Assembly: GCF_000745185.1 (NCBI RefSeq)
Contig: NZ_JQNJ01000001.1
Span: 1,759,501-1,823,500 of the forward strand
Length of the DNA: 64,000 nucleotides
Source: Muricauda sp. MAR_2010_75
GTDB lineage: Bacteria > Bacteroidota > Bacteroidia > Flavobacteriales > Flavobacteriaceae
Reading direction: 5' to 3'
The notes below the pieces were generated by a model, which saw nothing but the letters and a program-made list of their open reading frames with translations, was not told the origin of the DNA and made no database searches. A program made the translations under genes and the position numbers. Below are positions 55,161 to 63,171 of the stretch, piece after piece (within the stretch, counting starts at the first letter, position 1; each line of letters begins with the position of its first letter).

Positions 55161-55570
55161 AGAATATAGCCTACATTATCTTGGGAACCTTTTTGGGGAT
55201 TGTACTTTACAAATCGGAAGCCGCTTCATGGTTCAGGATCTATGAAATGTTCCAGTTTGATTCCTTTCACATGTACGGTATTATTGGCTCTGCATTGGCA
55301 GTTGGGATAGCTTTGGTCTTCTGGATAAAGAAGTCCAAGATCAAATCGTTTTCAGGAGAAACAATCAATATTCTGGACAAGGAAAAATCGTTTACCCGAT
55401 ATATTTTGGGTGGAACCTTGTTTGGATTGGGTTGGGCACTGGCTGGTGCCTGTCCCGGACCCATCTATGTTTTGGTGGGAGCAGGGTTTTGGCCTATAAG
55501 TATTGTGCTTGTTGGAGCCATTTTAGGTGCATTTGTCTATGGTGTTTTAAGGGACAAACTGCCCCATTAA
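55157..55570 (+). CDS. YeeE/YedE family sulfur-compound transporter, second half (DUF6691)
   Basis: 137 residues with four spans and the matching Cys motif AGACPGPIYVLVGAG. It overlaps the first half by 4 bases (ATGA) and should assemble with it into the thiosulfate or sulfane-sulfur channel. Last gene of the sulfur island on this strand. Confidence 0.9.
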   Translation: MKNIAYIILGTFLGIVLYKSEAASWFRIYEMFQFDSFHMYGIIGSALAVGIALVFWIKKSKIKSFSGETINILDKEKSFTRYILGGTLFGLGWALAGACPGPIYVLVGAGFWPISIVLVGAILGAFVYGVLRDKLPH

Positions 55571-55673
55571 GGTTGATTGAACGGGATATTTGGGCAAAAC
55601 AACGAATTTGAATGGTTTGTTGGGTGCAAGCCTCTAGCTTTGGCTGTCCCAAACCTTACGTAATTGTCCCTAC

Positions 55674-56081
55674 ATGAAGCTAACCACGTTTATAATAGAC
55701 GATGATTTGGTGTCGCAGTTTGCGACTCGATACTGCATACAACAATCCCATGGCGATTTTGATATTGTTACCTGTTCCAGCGGAGAAGAAGGGATACAAG
55801 CTTGTTTTGGTTCTGTGGAAAAAAACAATAAACTTCCAGATATTATTTTCTTGGACCTGGTAATGGACGGGATGAACGGTTGGGATTTTCTTGAGAATCT
55901 TCGAAATCTATTCAAAGGCCACAAGCTACCTAGTGTATATGTACTTTCTGCATTTACCAATGCCAAAGATCGCACTATTGCCAAGACCAACGAATTGATT
56001 TCTGGTTATGTGGACAAACCCTTGTCTCGTTCCTATCTGGAAAAGATTTTGAAAGAAGAGGAGAAAAAGCGTATTGTTTGA
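55674..56081 (+). CDS. Single-domain response regulator
   Basis: 135 residues: acidic pair Asp9/Asp10 with a third Asp11, phospho-acceptor Asp61 (FLDLVMDG), Ser92 and Lys115 (DKPL) are present. There is no output domain and no histidine kinase nearby, as in CheY-like or rcp1-like regulators of hybrid systems in Bacteroidota. Confidence 0.9.
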   Translation: MKLTTFIIDDDLVSQFATRYCIQQSHGDFDIVTCSSGEEGIQACFGSVEKNNKLPDIIFLDLVMDGMNGWDFLENLRNLFKGHKLPSVYVLSAFTNAKDRTIAKTNELISGYVDKPLSRSYLEKILKEEEKKRIV

Positions 56082-56128
56082 TTACATCTTAATTCATTGT
56101 GGAAAACAACCTAAATTGATTCCCACGG

Positions 56129-56160
56129 TTGCATAAAGTTTTTAAAAAAAACTATTTTTG
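56129..56160 (+). promoter_or_regulatory. Promoter of tRNA-Arg
   Basis: TTG (56129-56131) and a perfect TATTTTTG (56153-56160) are separated by 21 bases, the Bacteroidota -33/-7 arrangement. The tRNA begins 18 bases downstream. Confidence 0.65.
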
Positions 56161-56178
56161 CAGTCCATTTTTGGGAAT

Positions 56179-56250
56179 GGCCCCGTAGTTCAATGGATAG
56201 AATAGAAGTTTCCTAAACTTTAGATGCAAGTTCGATTCTTGCCGGGGCTA
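56179..56250 (+). tRNA. tRNA-Arg (anticodon CCT)
   Basis: A 72-nt cloverleaf: acceptor GGCCCCG / CGGGGCT with a G-T first pair, D arm with GTTC / GAAT (loop AATGGATA), anticodon stem GAAGT / ACTTT with loop TTCCTAA (CCT, reads AGG), T arm GCAAG TTCGATT CTTGC, discriminator A. No CCA is encoded. The sequence after it (56251-56436) shows small hairpins such as CGAAAC-TTG-GTTTCG and no gene. Confidence 0.93.
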
Positions 56251-56436
56251 CTTTTTAACTTCTAAATGCTTCCTGCTCGCAGTACGAAACTTGGTTTCGC
56301 TCGCCTTGATGTCGATTTTCATCTCGACTAGTATTTTTTAGGCCACCAATTCATACATTGCTTTTCCATGACCTCAATTAAAAACAGTCATTTTGTTTGC
56401 GGTTACACATAAATAACAATCTCATTGAGGAACTGG

Positions 56437-56772
56437 TTAATCTTTACCAAAGAATTTGTAAAACAGTACCAATCCCAATCCTCCACAAACAAATACCATG
56501 GAAGGATAAATAGCCTCAGTGTCGTTTACTGCATTGAAAACAAAATTGTCCAGCATAAAGGCTGAAAAAAAACCAAGACCGGCTCCAATAAGTAAGAAAC
56601 CCCACTTTAAAGGTGCAAGTTTGCCTATCCGATCTTCAAAAAGTTTAGGATCCTTGTTTGCTTCGAGTAAAGCGATTCTTTCTTTGTGCCTTATGTTGGT
56701 AGTTATGTAAATAATTGAAACTATAAGTATAACAATACATAGGATCCCTAAAACTATTAGTACAGCGTTCAT
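56437..56772 (-). CDS. DUF6249-like two-span membrane protein, ECF-controlled
   Basis: About 111 residues from ATG 56772 (ATG 56778 is the alternative; the predicted transcript starts near 56784). N-terminal span, a basic/acidic cytoplasmic stretch (RHKERIALLEANKDPKLF), then two hydrophobic segments. Similar proteins accompany ECF sigma genes in Bacteroidota. It is divergent from the sigma gene and has the same promoter signature on the minus strand, so it is probably a direct target. Confidence 0.75.
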   Translation of the reverse strand: MNAVLIVLGILCIVILIVSIIYITTNIRHKERIALLEANKDPKLFEDRIGKLAPLKWGFLLIGAGLGFFSAFMLDNFVFNAVNDTEAIYPSMVFVCGGLGLVLFYKFFGKD

Positions 56773-56789
56773 GATCATATTTTTTTTAT

Positions 56790-56820
56790 AAGACGGTAGA
56801 AAGAACCTCTCTGGTTACAA
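56790..56820 (-). promoter_or_regulatory. ECF promoter 1 (minus strand, DUF6249-like gene)
   Basis: TTGTAACC (56820-56813), a spacer of exactly 17 bases, then CGTCTT (56795-56790), read on the minus strand. Same boxes and spacing as ECF promoters 2 and 3. Confidence 0.72.
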
Positions 56821-56840
56821 ATTAATATATTCATTTAAAG

Positions 56841-56871
56841 TTGTAACCACCGGCTCACAAAAAAACGTCTT
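56841..56871 (+). promoter_or_regulatory. ECF promoter 2 (sigma gene autoregulation)
   Basis: TTGTAACC (56841-56848), 17-base spacer, CGTCTT (56866-56871). The start codon (56879) is so close that the transcript would be nearly leaderless. The -35 boxes of promoters 1 and 2 form an 8-base inverted repeat with a 20-base gap. Confidence 0.72.
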
Positions 56872-56878
56872 TCAAACA

Positions 56879-57436
56879 ATGTCAATCTATGAACAAGACG
56901 CTAGGGATATCATCCGTTTTTTGAAAAATGGAGACGCTATGGCATGCAATAATTTGGTGGATAGGCATCAAAAAGCAGTTTTTGGGATATGCGTGGGAAT
57001 CCTTAAGAATGAGCCTCTGGCCCAAGAAGTGGCCCAAGATGTTCTTTTGAAAGCTTTTGAAAAGCTGAAAAAATTGGAGGATCCCAAAAAATTTAGGGCT
57101 TGGGTAATTCGCATGGCCTACAATTCCTCCATTGATGCTAGACGTAAGAAAAAGCGTTATTTAGATCGTATTGATGAAAAAAATCACATTCAAGATAAAA
57201 GCATTTCCATTGAAGACAAAATGGATCAGGACAAGAAAAGAGAACTTATCCTTAATCTGATTCATGAACTCGGAGACCCAGATTCCTCCATATTTATTTT
57301 ATTCTACATGGAAAATATGACAACAGAAGAAATTTCCAATGCTTTGGGACTTACGAAAAGCAACGTGAAAATAAAACTGATGCGTGGTAGGGAAAAGCTG
57401 AAAAATAAACTTAAAACCCTTTTAAATGATTTTTAA
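56879..57436 (+). CDS. ECF-type RNA polymerase sigma factor
   Basis: 185 residues: sigma-70 region 2 (about 20-90; FGICVGILKNEPLAQEVAQDVLLKAFEKL in part) and region 4 (about 125-180; NMTTEEISNALGLTKSNVKIKLMRGREKLK in part). It lies directly before a membrane anti-sigma gene and recognises, by inference, TTGTAACC-N17-CGTCTT, which is found before itself, the divergent gene and the downstream serine hydrolase. Confidence 0.93.
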   Translation: MSIYEQDARDIIRFLKNGDAMACNNLVDRHQKAVFGICVGILKNEPLAQEVAQDVLLKAFEKLKKLEDPKKFRAWVIRMAYNSSIDARRKKKRYLDRIDEKNHIQDKSISIEDKMDQDKKRELILNLIHELGDPDSSIFILFYMENMTTEEISNALGLTKSNVKIKLMRGREKLKNKLKTLLNDF

Positions 57437-57437
57437 A

Positions 57438-57860
57438 ATGCATCCATCAGAAGAAAATCTTTGGGACTATTTTCACAATGAGTTAACCGCTGACAATAAA
57501 GAATCCATTGAGAATCACTTATCGGGATGCGATCAGTGCAAAGAAAAATACAATCTCCTGATTAAGGATGAGAAATTCTTTCAAAACATGGATTTTCCGC
57601 ATCCACCTAAAGGCTTTGCTACAAAAATTGTTGATAAAGTGGTACGGCGAAAAGAGAAAGTGGAAAAGTTATGGGTGTCCACATTCAAAGTGGCCCTTTA
57701 TCTTTCTTTATTGGTATTGGTTGGTGCATTGATCTGGATTATGGACTCGTTTACAATGGATATTACCCCATATTACAGTTCAATTATCTGGTATGGTATT
57801 CCAGTTATTTTTCTCGTATTGATGACGAAATATTTCGATCAAAAAAAATTGGAACACTAG
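57438..57860 (+). CDS. Membrane anti-sigma factor with zinc-finger-like ZAS motif
   Basis: 140 residues (ATG 57438; ATG 57426 is an overlapping alternative). The N-terminal NHLSGCDQC carries the H-x3-C-x2-C zinc motif of anti-sigma domains, and two membrane spans follow (about 80-105 and 112-130). It begins one base after the sigma stop, so it should sequester the sigma factor at the inner membrane. Confidence 0.85.
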   Translation: MHPSEENLWDYFHNELTADNKESIENHLSGCDQCKEKYNLLIKDEKFFQNMDFPHPPKGFATKIVDKVVRRKEKVEKLWVSTFKVALYLSLLVLVGALIWIMDSFTMDITPYYSSIIWYGIPVIFLVLMTKYFDQKKLEH

Positions 57861-57865
57861 AAAAA

Positions 57866-57896
57866 TTGTAACCAAACTACCACGGAAAATCGTCTT
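57866..57896 (+). promoter_or_regulatory. ECF promoter 3 (serine hydrolase)
   Basis: TTGTAACC (57866-57873), 17-base spacer, CGTCTT (57891-57896); the start codon lies 28 bases further. Identical in boxes and spacing to promoters 1 and 2. Confidence 0.72.
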
Positions 57897-57923
57897 CTAG
57901 TTGAACATTTAAATTCAACAGAG

Positions 57924-59273
57924 ATGCGACGTACAAATTTTCTTATAATTATTACGGCTGTTTTTTCCGCCATAACATCCCTAGCACAAGAAAACAAAGA
58001 GCCAAAAAAAGAGTCCCTGTACTTTCCGGGTGAGGACTGGGAGGCATATACAGATCCATTTCAGTTGGGCTATAATGTTGAAAAACTTTCAGCTGCCAAA
58101 AAGCATTTCGATTCCATCAATGCCGCCGCAGTTTTGGTGCTTTATAAAGGAAAAATCTTGGTTAACTGGGGAGACAATACCAGAAGATTTAGATCAGCAA
58201 GCATACGAAAAAGCTTTCTGAGTGCCTTGTTGGGAATGGCAGTAGCAGAAAAAAGACTGAGTATTAAGGATAGGATAGATAGATTTTCGATTCAAGGGGT
58301 CGAAGGTTTGACCGAACTTGAAAAAAAAGCAACCATAAGGGATTTATTGACCTCATCATCCGGCATATACTTGCCAGCGGCTTACGAACCCGAAGTCTGG
58401 ACAAAAAATAAGCCTGAAAGAGAAAGCAATTTTCCGGGTACTACTTGGTACTACAATAATTGGGATTTCAATGTGTTGGGCGCGCTCTATGACCATATTT
58501 CCCAAAGTTCAATGGCTACTGATTTTAAAAATAAGATAGCGGATAAAATCGGTATGCAGGATTTTAGGTCCACCTTGGATTTCAAATATTTCTATGAAAA
58601 AAATATTCCCGTACCAGCCTATCTCTTTAAAATGAGCTCAAGGGATATGGCTAGGTTTGGATTGCTTTACCTAAGAAATGGAAAATGGAAAAATGAGCAA
58701 TTGATTTCTGAGTCATGGGTTTCCCAAAGTACAACAAAAAAAATGACCCCGTGGAAGGGTGCAGGATATGGATTTCTATGGTGGACCACGCATTTAGAGA
58801 ATGGTTCCCAGGTTTTTTATGCTAATGGTACAGGAGTACAGAGCATAGTGATTGCACCCGAATTAGATATGGTCATGGTATTTCGGGCCAATACCTATTT
58901 GGGTCCTGAAGTGCCCAATGGAGCAGAATTTGAACTGATGAACCGCATTCTTGAAGCCAAAACGGCAAAAGAACAAGATGACATTGAAACCAGAAATGTG
59001 GTTTGGAACCAAAGCTATACCAATAGTTCTGATATAGTTGATTTTCAAAATTGGGTCGGTAGGTACAGAAACAATATTGCACGAAATATTGACATTGAAA
59101 TGGTGGGTGGACAGCTTGTATTGAAAACCAAAATTGCTGATTTTCTAATGTACCCTATCGGAAAGAACCGCTGTTGGGTGGAAGATTTGAATGTAACTGC
59201 GACGATGGAGAGCTCGGGCATAGAAGAACCCAACAGCACCTTGACCCGGGATGAATTGAGACTTTTTAAATAA
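57924..59273 (+). CDS. Serine hydrolase, beta-lactamase class C / penicillin-binding-protein family
   Basis: 449 residues; signal peptide ends near SLAQ. The SxxK motif is Ser93-Ile-Arg-Lys96, YxN is Tyr176-Asn177-Asn178 and ANGTG takes the place of the KTG/HxG box. A C-terminal extension of about 75 residues (lipocalin-like) follows. Such secreted enzymes act on peptidoglycan peptides, esters or amides; substrate unknown. ECF promoter 3 makes it an envelope-stress target. Confidence 0.87.
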   Translation: MRRTNFLIIITAVFSAITSLAQENKEPKKESLYFPGEDWEAYTDPFQLGYNVEKLSAAKKHFDSINAAAVLVLYKGKILVNWGDNTRRFRSASIRKSFLSALLGMAVAEKRLSIKDRIDRFSIQGVEGLTELEKKATIRDLLTSSSGIYLPAAYEPEVWTKNKPERESNFPGTTWYYNNWDFNVLGALYDHISQSSMATDFKNKIADKIGMQDFRSTLDFKYFYEKNIPVPAYLFKMSSRDMARFGLLYLRNGKWKNEQLISESWVSQSTTKKMTPWKGAGYGFLWWTTHLENGSQVFYANGTGVQSIVIAPELDMVMVFRANTYLGPEVPNGAEFELMNRILEAKTAKEQDDIETRNVVWNQSYTNSSDIVDFQNWVGRYRNNIARNIDIEMVGGQLVLKTKIADFLMYPIGKNRCWVEDLNVTATMESSGIEEPNSTLTRDELRLFK

Positions 59274-59288
59274 GCTTGAAAGCTATTC

Positions 59289-60170
59289 ATGTTAACCTAT
59301 AAAAACCATATTACCCGCATAACAGATGACATATATGATTTCCCATACAAATATGGGAATGAAATTTATCATTCTAAGATAGCCCGACCAGAATATACTC
59401 CCGTGGAATACGAATCCAATTTTTCTATAAAATTTATGTTCAGGGGAGCGGAAAAATACATCGTAAACGGTGATGAAAAAAAAGTTACGGCGGGCAAGAT
59501 GCTCATTGTGAATGACAAATCGCATGTCATAAACAGAGCGGAATCCAGTGAGGCATTCTCCGTTTTCCTTACTCAGCATATCATTAAAGATTGTAAGCAA
59601 AATTTAATGACAAGTGCAGATTATTTATTGGATGAGCCCTTTGACCAATCAGAAGAAAGTATAAATTTTTATGATCATGTGTCGAATAGGAACATTCCTG
59701 CGCTGGAGCTTCTAAGATCTCGAATCATGGTAAATCCGGATATCATAATTCCAGCAGAGTATTACTTTGAACTGGCCCATGATCTATTGGTTTCCCAAAA
59801 AGTAATCCAGGACCAAATCAATAGAGTAGACAGATTAAAGTTCAGTACCCGCAAGGAGATATACAGAAGGGTAAGCCTGACCATGGACTACTTGATGTCA
59901 AATATCCATGAAAAATTTAGTCTGGACAGCCTGGCAAAGGCAAGTTGTATGTCTAAATATCAGCTCATACGAAGTTTCAAAGAAGTATATGGCATTACAC
60001 CAAATAGGTATTTTATTCTTGAAAAAATGAAGCAAGCAAAAAATGAGCTTCAGTATCAAAAGGAATGCAGCATAAAGGAGACAGCATTCAAATTTGGTTA
60101 CCCCAGTCTTGCCAGTTTTAGCAAACAATTTAAACAGGTTTTTGGAATTTATCCCAGTAGGTTGGAGTGA
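59289..60170 (+). CDS. AraC family transcriptional regulator
   Basis: 293 residues: a divergent N-terminal sensing domain (about 1-150) and a C-terminal double helix-turn-helix (about 195-290; FSLDSLAKASCMSKYQLIRSFKEVYGITPNRYF in part, and the signature FGYPSLASFSKQFKQVFGIYPS in part). It lies 15 bases after the serine hydrolase stop, so it probably shares the ECF-driven transcript. Confidence 0.92.
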   Translation: MLTYKNHITRITDDIYDFPYKYGNEIYHSKIARPEYTPVEYESNFSIKFMFRGAEKYIVNGDEKKVTAGKMLIVNDKSHVINRAESSEAFSVFLTQHIIKDCKQNLMTSADYLLDEPFDQSEESINFYDHVSNRNIPALELLRSRIMVNPDIIIPAEYYFELAHDLLVSQKVIQDQINRVDRLKFSTRKEIYRRVSLTMDYLMSNIHEKFSLDSLAKASCMSKYQLIRSFKEVYGITPNRYFILEKMKQAKNELQYQKECSIKETAFKFGYPSLASFSKQFKQVFGIYPSRLE

Positions 60171-60295
60171 ACCGAAGAACCCCCATGAAGTAACTCTTCC
60201 CGTAAAAATCATAATGCCTTGGCAATAAGCAATATTTGACAAGTTATTTATGCTTGAGCTGGATAAATTGATTACTGAAAGTTAAATGTACGGTA

Positions 60296-62245
60296 ATGGT
60301 AATTTCAACTGATAAGCTCTTCTGGCGCATGGCAATTATATTAGGAGGAATATATGTTTTATGGGCATGCAGCAATGATAATTCCTCTGAGGAAGAACAG
60401 TCTGCCCTATCAAAAATTGAAGTTTCATCACCTTTTGGCCAGATATTGTTAGGGAGCACTTTAACCACCCTACAGTTTACTGCGGAAGGTTTTGATCAAA
60501 ACAATGAAACCGTTGGCGTAAATGAAATCGTTTGGTCTTCCTCAGATGAGACAAAGGCCACTGTAGATTCCAATGGTCTGGTGACCTTTGTTGGTTCTGG
60601 GCAAATAACCATTACGGCCACTTCGGGTTCTGTTTCTGGTAGTAAAGACATTACTGTCCTACCTGCTGCTTCACTTTCAAAAATTGAAGTGTCGTCATCG
60701 ATATCCCAAGCTGTTTTGGGTGTTACAGAGGAATTTAAACTTGTGGCCATGGCGTTTGACCAAAATGGCAATGCATTTGAAAATACGGAGTATACTTGGA
60801 GTTCCTCTGATGATATGGTGGCAAGTATTGACGAAAATGGTTTAGTGACCATTTTGGATACGGGTGATGTCACATTTACGGCAAGCTCAAATGAAGTCTC
60901 GGGTGAAACTAGTTTTAGTGTTCTGGAAGGTTTCGAAGCAGGCTCAACTATTTTTGAAAACGTCAATATTGTTGATGTTTGCAGCGGTGCCATTATTTCC
61001 TCTCAAGATGTGTTTGTGGTCAATGAAAAAATTGAAAGCATCTCTGCAACTGGAACCAACGAGTTCCCAGTGGATGCAATGGTCATTGACGGTACAGGAA
61101 AATATGTGATGCCCGGTCTTGGCGATGCCCACGCACATGTATTTTTTGAGTCTGATTTTTACCAATATTTGGCTAATTCAGTGACCTCGGTTGTAGATAT
61201 GGGTAATTCTGCAGCGGCTACCCCTGCAGAATCACCTGCATTGGACTGGAAAAACAGTATTCTTTTGGGGAGCCTTGACGGTCCCAATTTCTATCCATCC
61301 ATTATGGTGCGGGGGCCAGAGGACGGTGGAAGGGTTGCCAACAATGCTGCGGAAGCCCGCCAAATTGTCTATGAATGGAGGGAATATGATTTTATTAAAG
61401 CATATAGCAGGGTGCCCGCCAGTGCCTTTGATGCATTGCTTTCCGAAGGTGAAAATTATGGTTTGGAGGTCATTGGTCATGCCAATGTTAATTTGGGAAT
61501 GACATCCGTATTGCAAAAAGGTCAGAGAATGATAGCCCATGCAGAGGAATATCTATATGCACATTTCCAAGGAAATACCTCTCAGGAGCTTATTGATGAG
61601 GCTATTTCAAATACCTTGGATGCCCAGGCATTTGTTACCGGAACCTTATCCACCTACGAGGCTATTTCAAAAATTTGGGGTGCCAACCAATCTGGATATG
61701 ATGAGCTGAAAATGAGACCTGGATATGAATACACAAACCCCACCTATAAAAATATTTGGGACGGACAGTTCAATGGAAGCTATAATCAACCGGGTTCATT
61801 GGATGGGGGATTGACATTCCAGAAAAATTATGTGCCAAAGTTTCACAATGCCGGAATCAAATTATTACTGGGAACGGATTCACCCCTAATCATTGGTCTT
61901 CCCGCTGGCTATTCTATCCATGAAGAGATTAGATTATTAAAGGAAATAGGAATAAGCAATGCGGACATTCTGAGAATTGGCACCCTGAATTTTGCCGAAT
62001 TTATCAAAAGAGACTCTAGAAATTCTGAAGATTTTGGAGAAATAAAACCGGGATACAGGGCAGACTTGGTATTACTTGATGCCAACCCAATAAATGATTT
62101 GGAAACCTTACGGTCTCCCAACATGATAATGGTAAGGGGCAAGATCTACACTCGTGACTTTTTACAACAGCAATTGGACAATCTGGCCAACAAGGGTTCA
62201 ATGTCTGTGTACAAACCAAGTCTGTTGGATATACATTCACATTGA
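60296..62245 (+). CDS. Amidohydrolase-family lipoprotein with two N-terminal Ig-like (Big2) domains
   Basis: 649 residues; lipobox LWAC (Cys25). Residues about 38-122 and 126-211 are two Big2 bacterial Ig-like domains, each with WSSSDxxxAxxDxNGLVT. The metal-dependent amidohydrolase barrel follows: DAHAH (His279, His281), the bridging Lys in FIKAYSR, GHAN, AHAEE and GTDSP for the remaining ligands. It resembles imidazolonepropionase/prolidase-like members and would hydrolyse a cyclic amide or peptide at the cell surface. The Ig-like modules are unusual on this enzyme type. Confidence 0.87.
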   Translation: MVISTDKLFWRMAIILGGIYVLWACSNDNSSEEEQSALSKIEVSSPFGQILLGSTLTTLQFTAEGFDQNNETVGVNEIVWSSSDETKATVDSNGLVTFVGSGQITITATSGSVSGSKDITVLPAASLSKIEVSSSISQAVLGVTEEFKLVAMAFDQNGNAFENTEYTWSSSDDMVASIDENGLVTILDTGDVTFTASSNEVSGETSFSVLEGFEAGSTIFENVNIVDVCSGAIISSQDVFVVNEKIESISATGTNEFPVDAMVIDGTGKYVMPGLGDAHAHVFFESDFYQYLANSVTSVVDMGNSAAATPAESPALDWKNSILLGSLDGPNFYPSIMVRGPEDGGRVANNAAEARQIVYEWREYDFIKAYSRVPASAFDALLSEGENYGLEVIGHANVNLGMTSVLQKGQRMIAHAEEYLYAHFQGNTSQELIDEAISNTLDAQAFVTGTLSTYEAISKIWGANQSGYDELKMRPGYEYTNPTYKNIWDGQFNGSYNQPGSLDGGLTFQKNYVPKFHNAGIKLLLGTDSPLIIGLPAGYSIHEEIRLLKEIGISNADILRIGTLNFAEFIKRDSRNSEDFGEIKPGYRADLVLLDANPINDLETLRSPNMIMVRGKIYTRDFLQQQLDNLANKGSMSVYKPSLLDIHSH

Positions 62246-62285
62246 TATTGATTCTTTTTGAAAGAATCTTGATCTTGGATTTTAG

Positions 62286-63155
62286 TCAATTCAACAATGC
62301 GTAAGAAACATTGGCAACCACCACTTTTTTGGATTGTTCCCATGAAGACATACTCGATTTTCTTTCATATCCGACATATTCCTGAATGTCCCGAACAGAA
62401 AAGGCGGTTATTTGTTGGTCAATATCTTTATCGCTCAATTTTTTTGAATTTTCCTCCGAAGTGATCCATTCAAAAACCAAAAAGAAAGGTTCTGTCAACA
62501 CGATTTGATATTCACGGAGGTCAATAACTAATCCACCCTTTTTTTTAGTGGAGCTAACAAGGATGTTTTTTTGATAGACATCATGGTGCGGCTTGCCATC
62601 TTTGACATTCATGATTCTTACCCTTAGATCAAAGGTGGGTAGGCGATTGTTGTGGATGAACAATTGTGCATGTTTAAGAAATATTTTTTGAGATTTCTTA
62701 TTGAGGAGTATGGCCATGGCAGAACCCCCATCTGGTCTGGAAATGTATTTGCCGTCCCAGTATATTCCCAAAAAGCCATAGTTGGGCTTGGTGAGACCAT
62801 CAATTATGGTTGGAAGCTTCTGTTTTTTGAATGACACCACTACTTCATCAAGATTCGTATTTTGAGCTTCAAGGGTAATGCTATCCTTGTCTCCAAGGAC
62901 AAGGACACTTATTTTTTTTCTTTGGTAACCAAGGGCTGAAAAAACCAAGGAATCCTTGATGTTATCATTCGGAATTTCCAAATTAAAAACACCGTTTTCG
63001 AATGAAGCAGTACCTATAAGAGTATTCTCAATTCCGATATTTACATAGGGTATCGGCCGACTGTCCTTGCCGTCCAAAACTATACCACTTACAACGAATT
63101 GGGAGTAAGAGTGCATTATGGCAAGATAGAGCAATCCACAAACAAGTGATTTCAA
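62286..63155 (-). CDS. Carboxypeptidase-regulatory-like (CarboxypepD_reg) secreted protein
   Basis: 289 residues; signal peptide ends near SYSQ. Residues about 20-105 form the beta-sandwich domain seen at the N-terminus of SusC (VSGIVLDGKDSRPIPYVNIGI in part); the remaining 180 residues form a beta-rich domain of unknown function. It is not a receptor, since barrel and plug are missing. It lies 16 bases after the serine hydrolase gene on the same strand and is probably co-transcribed. Confidence 0.78.
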   Translation of the reverse strand: MKSLVCGLLYLAIMHSYSQFVVSGIVLDGKDSRPIPYVNIGIENTLIGTASFENGVFNLEIPNDNIKDSLVFSALGYQRKKISVLVLGDKDSITLEAQNTNLDEVVVSFKKQKLPTIIDGLTKPNYGFLGIYWDGKYISRPDGGSAMAILLNKKSQKIFLKHAQLFIHNNRLPTFDLRVRIMNVKDGKPHHDVYQKNILVSSTKKKGGLVIDLREYQIVLTEPFFLVFEWITSEENSKKLSDKDIDQQITAFSVRDIQEYVGYERKSSMSSWEQSKKVVVANVSYALLN

Positions 63156-63171
63156 AATGCAATGGTTAAGA

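Noticed and set aside
56251..56436. Small hairpins after the tRNA as a defined terminator
   Set aside because: Stems are only 5-6 bp and the T tract is not adjacent.
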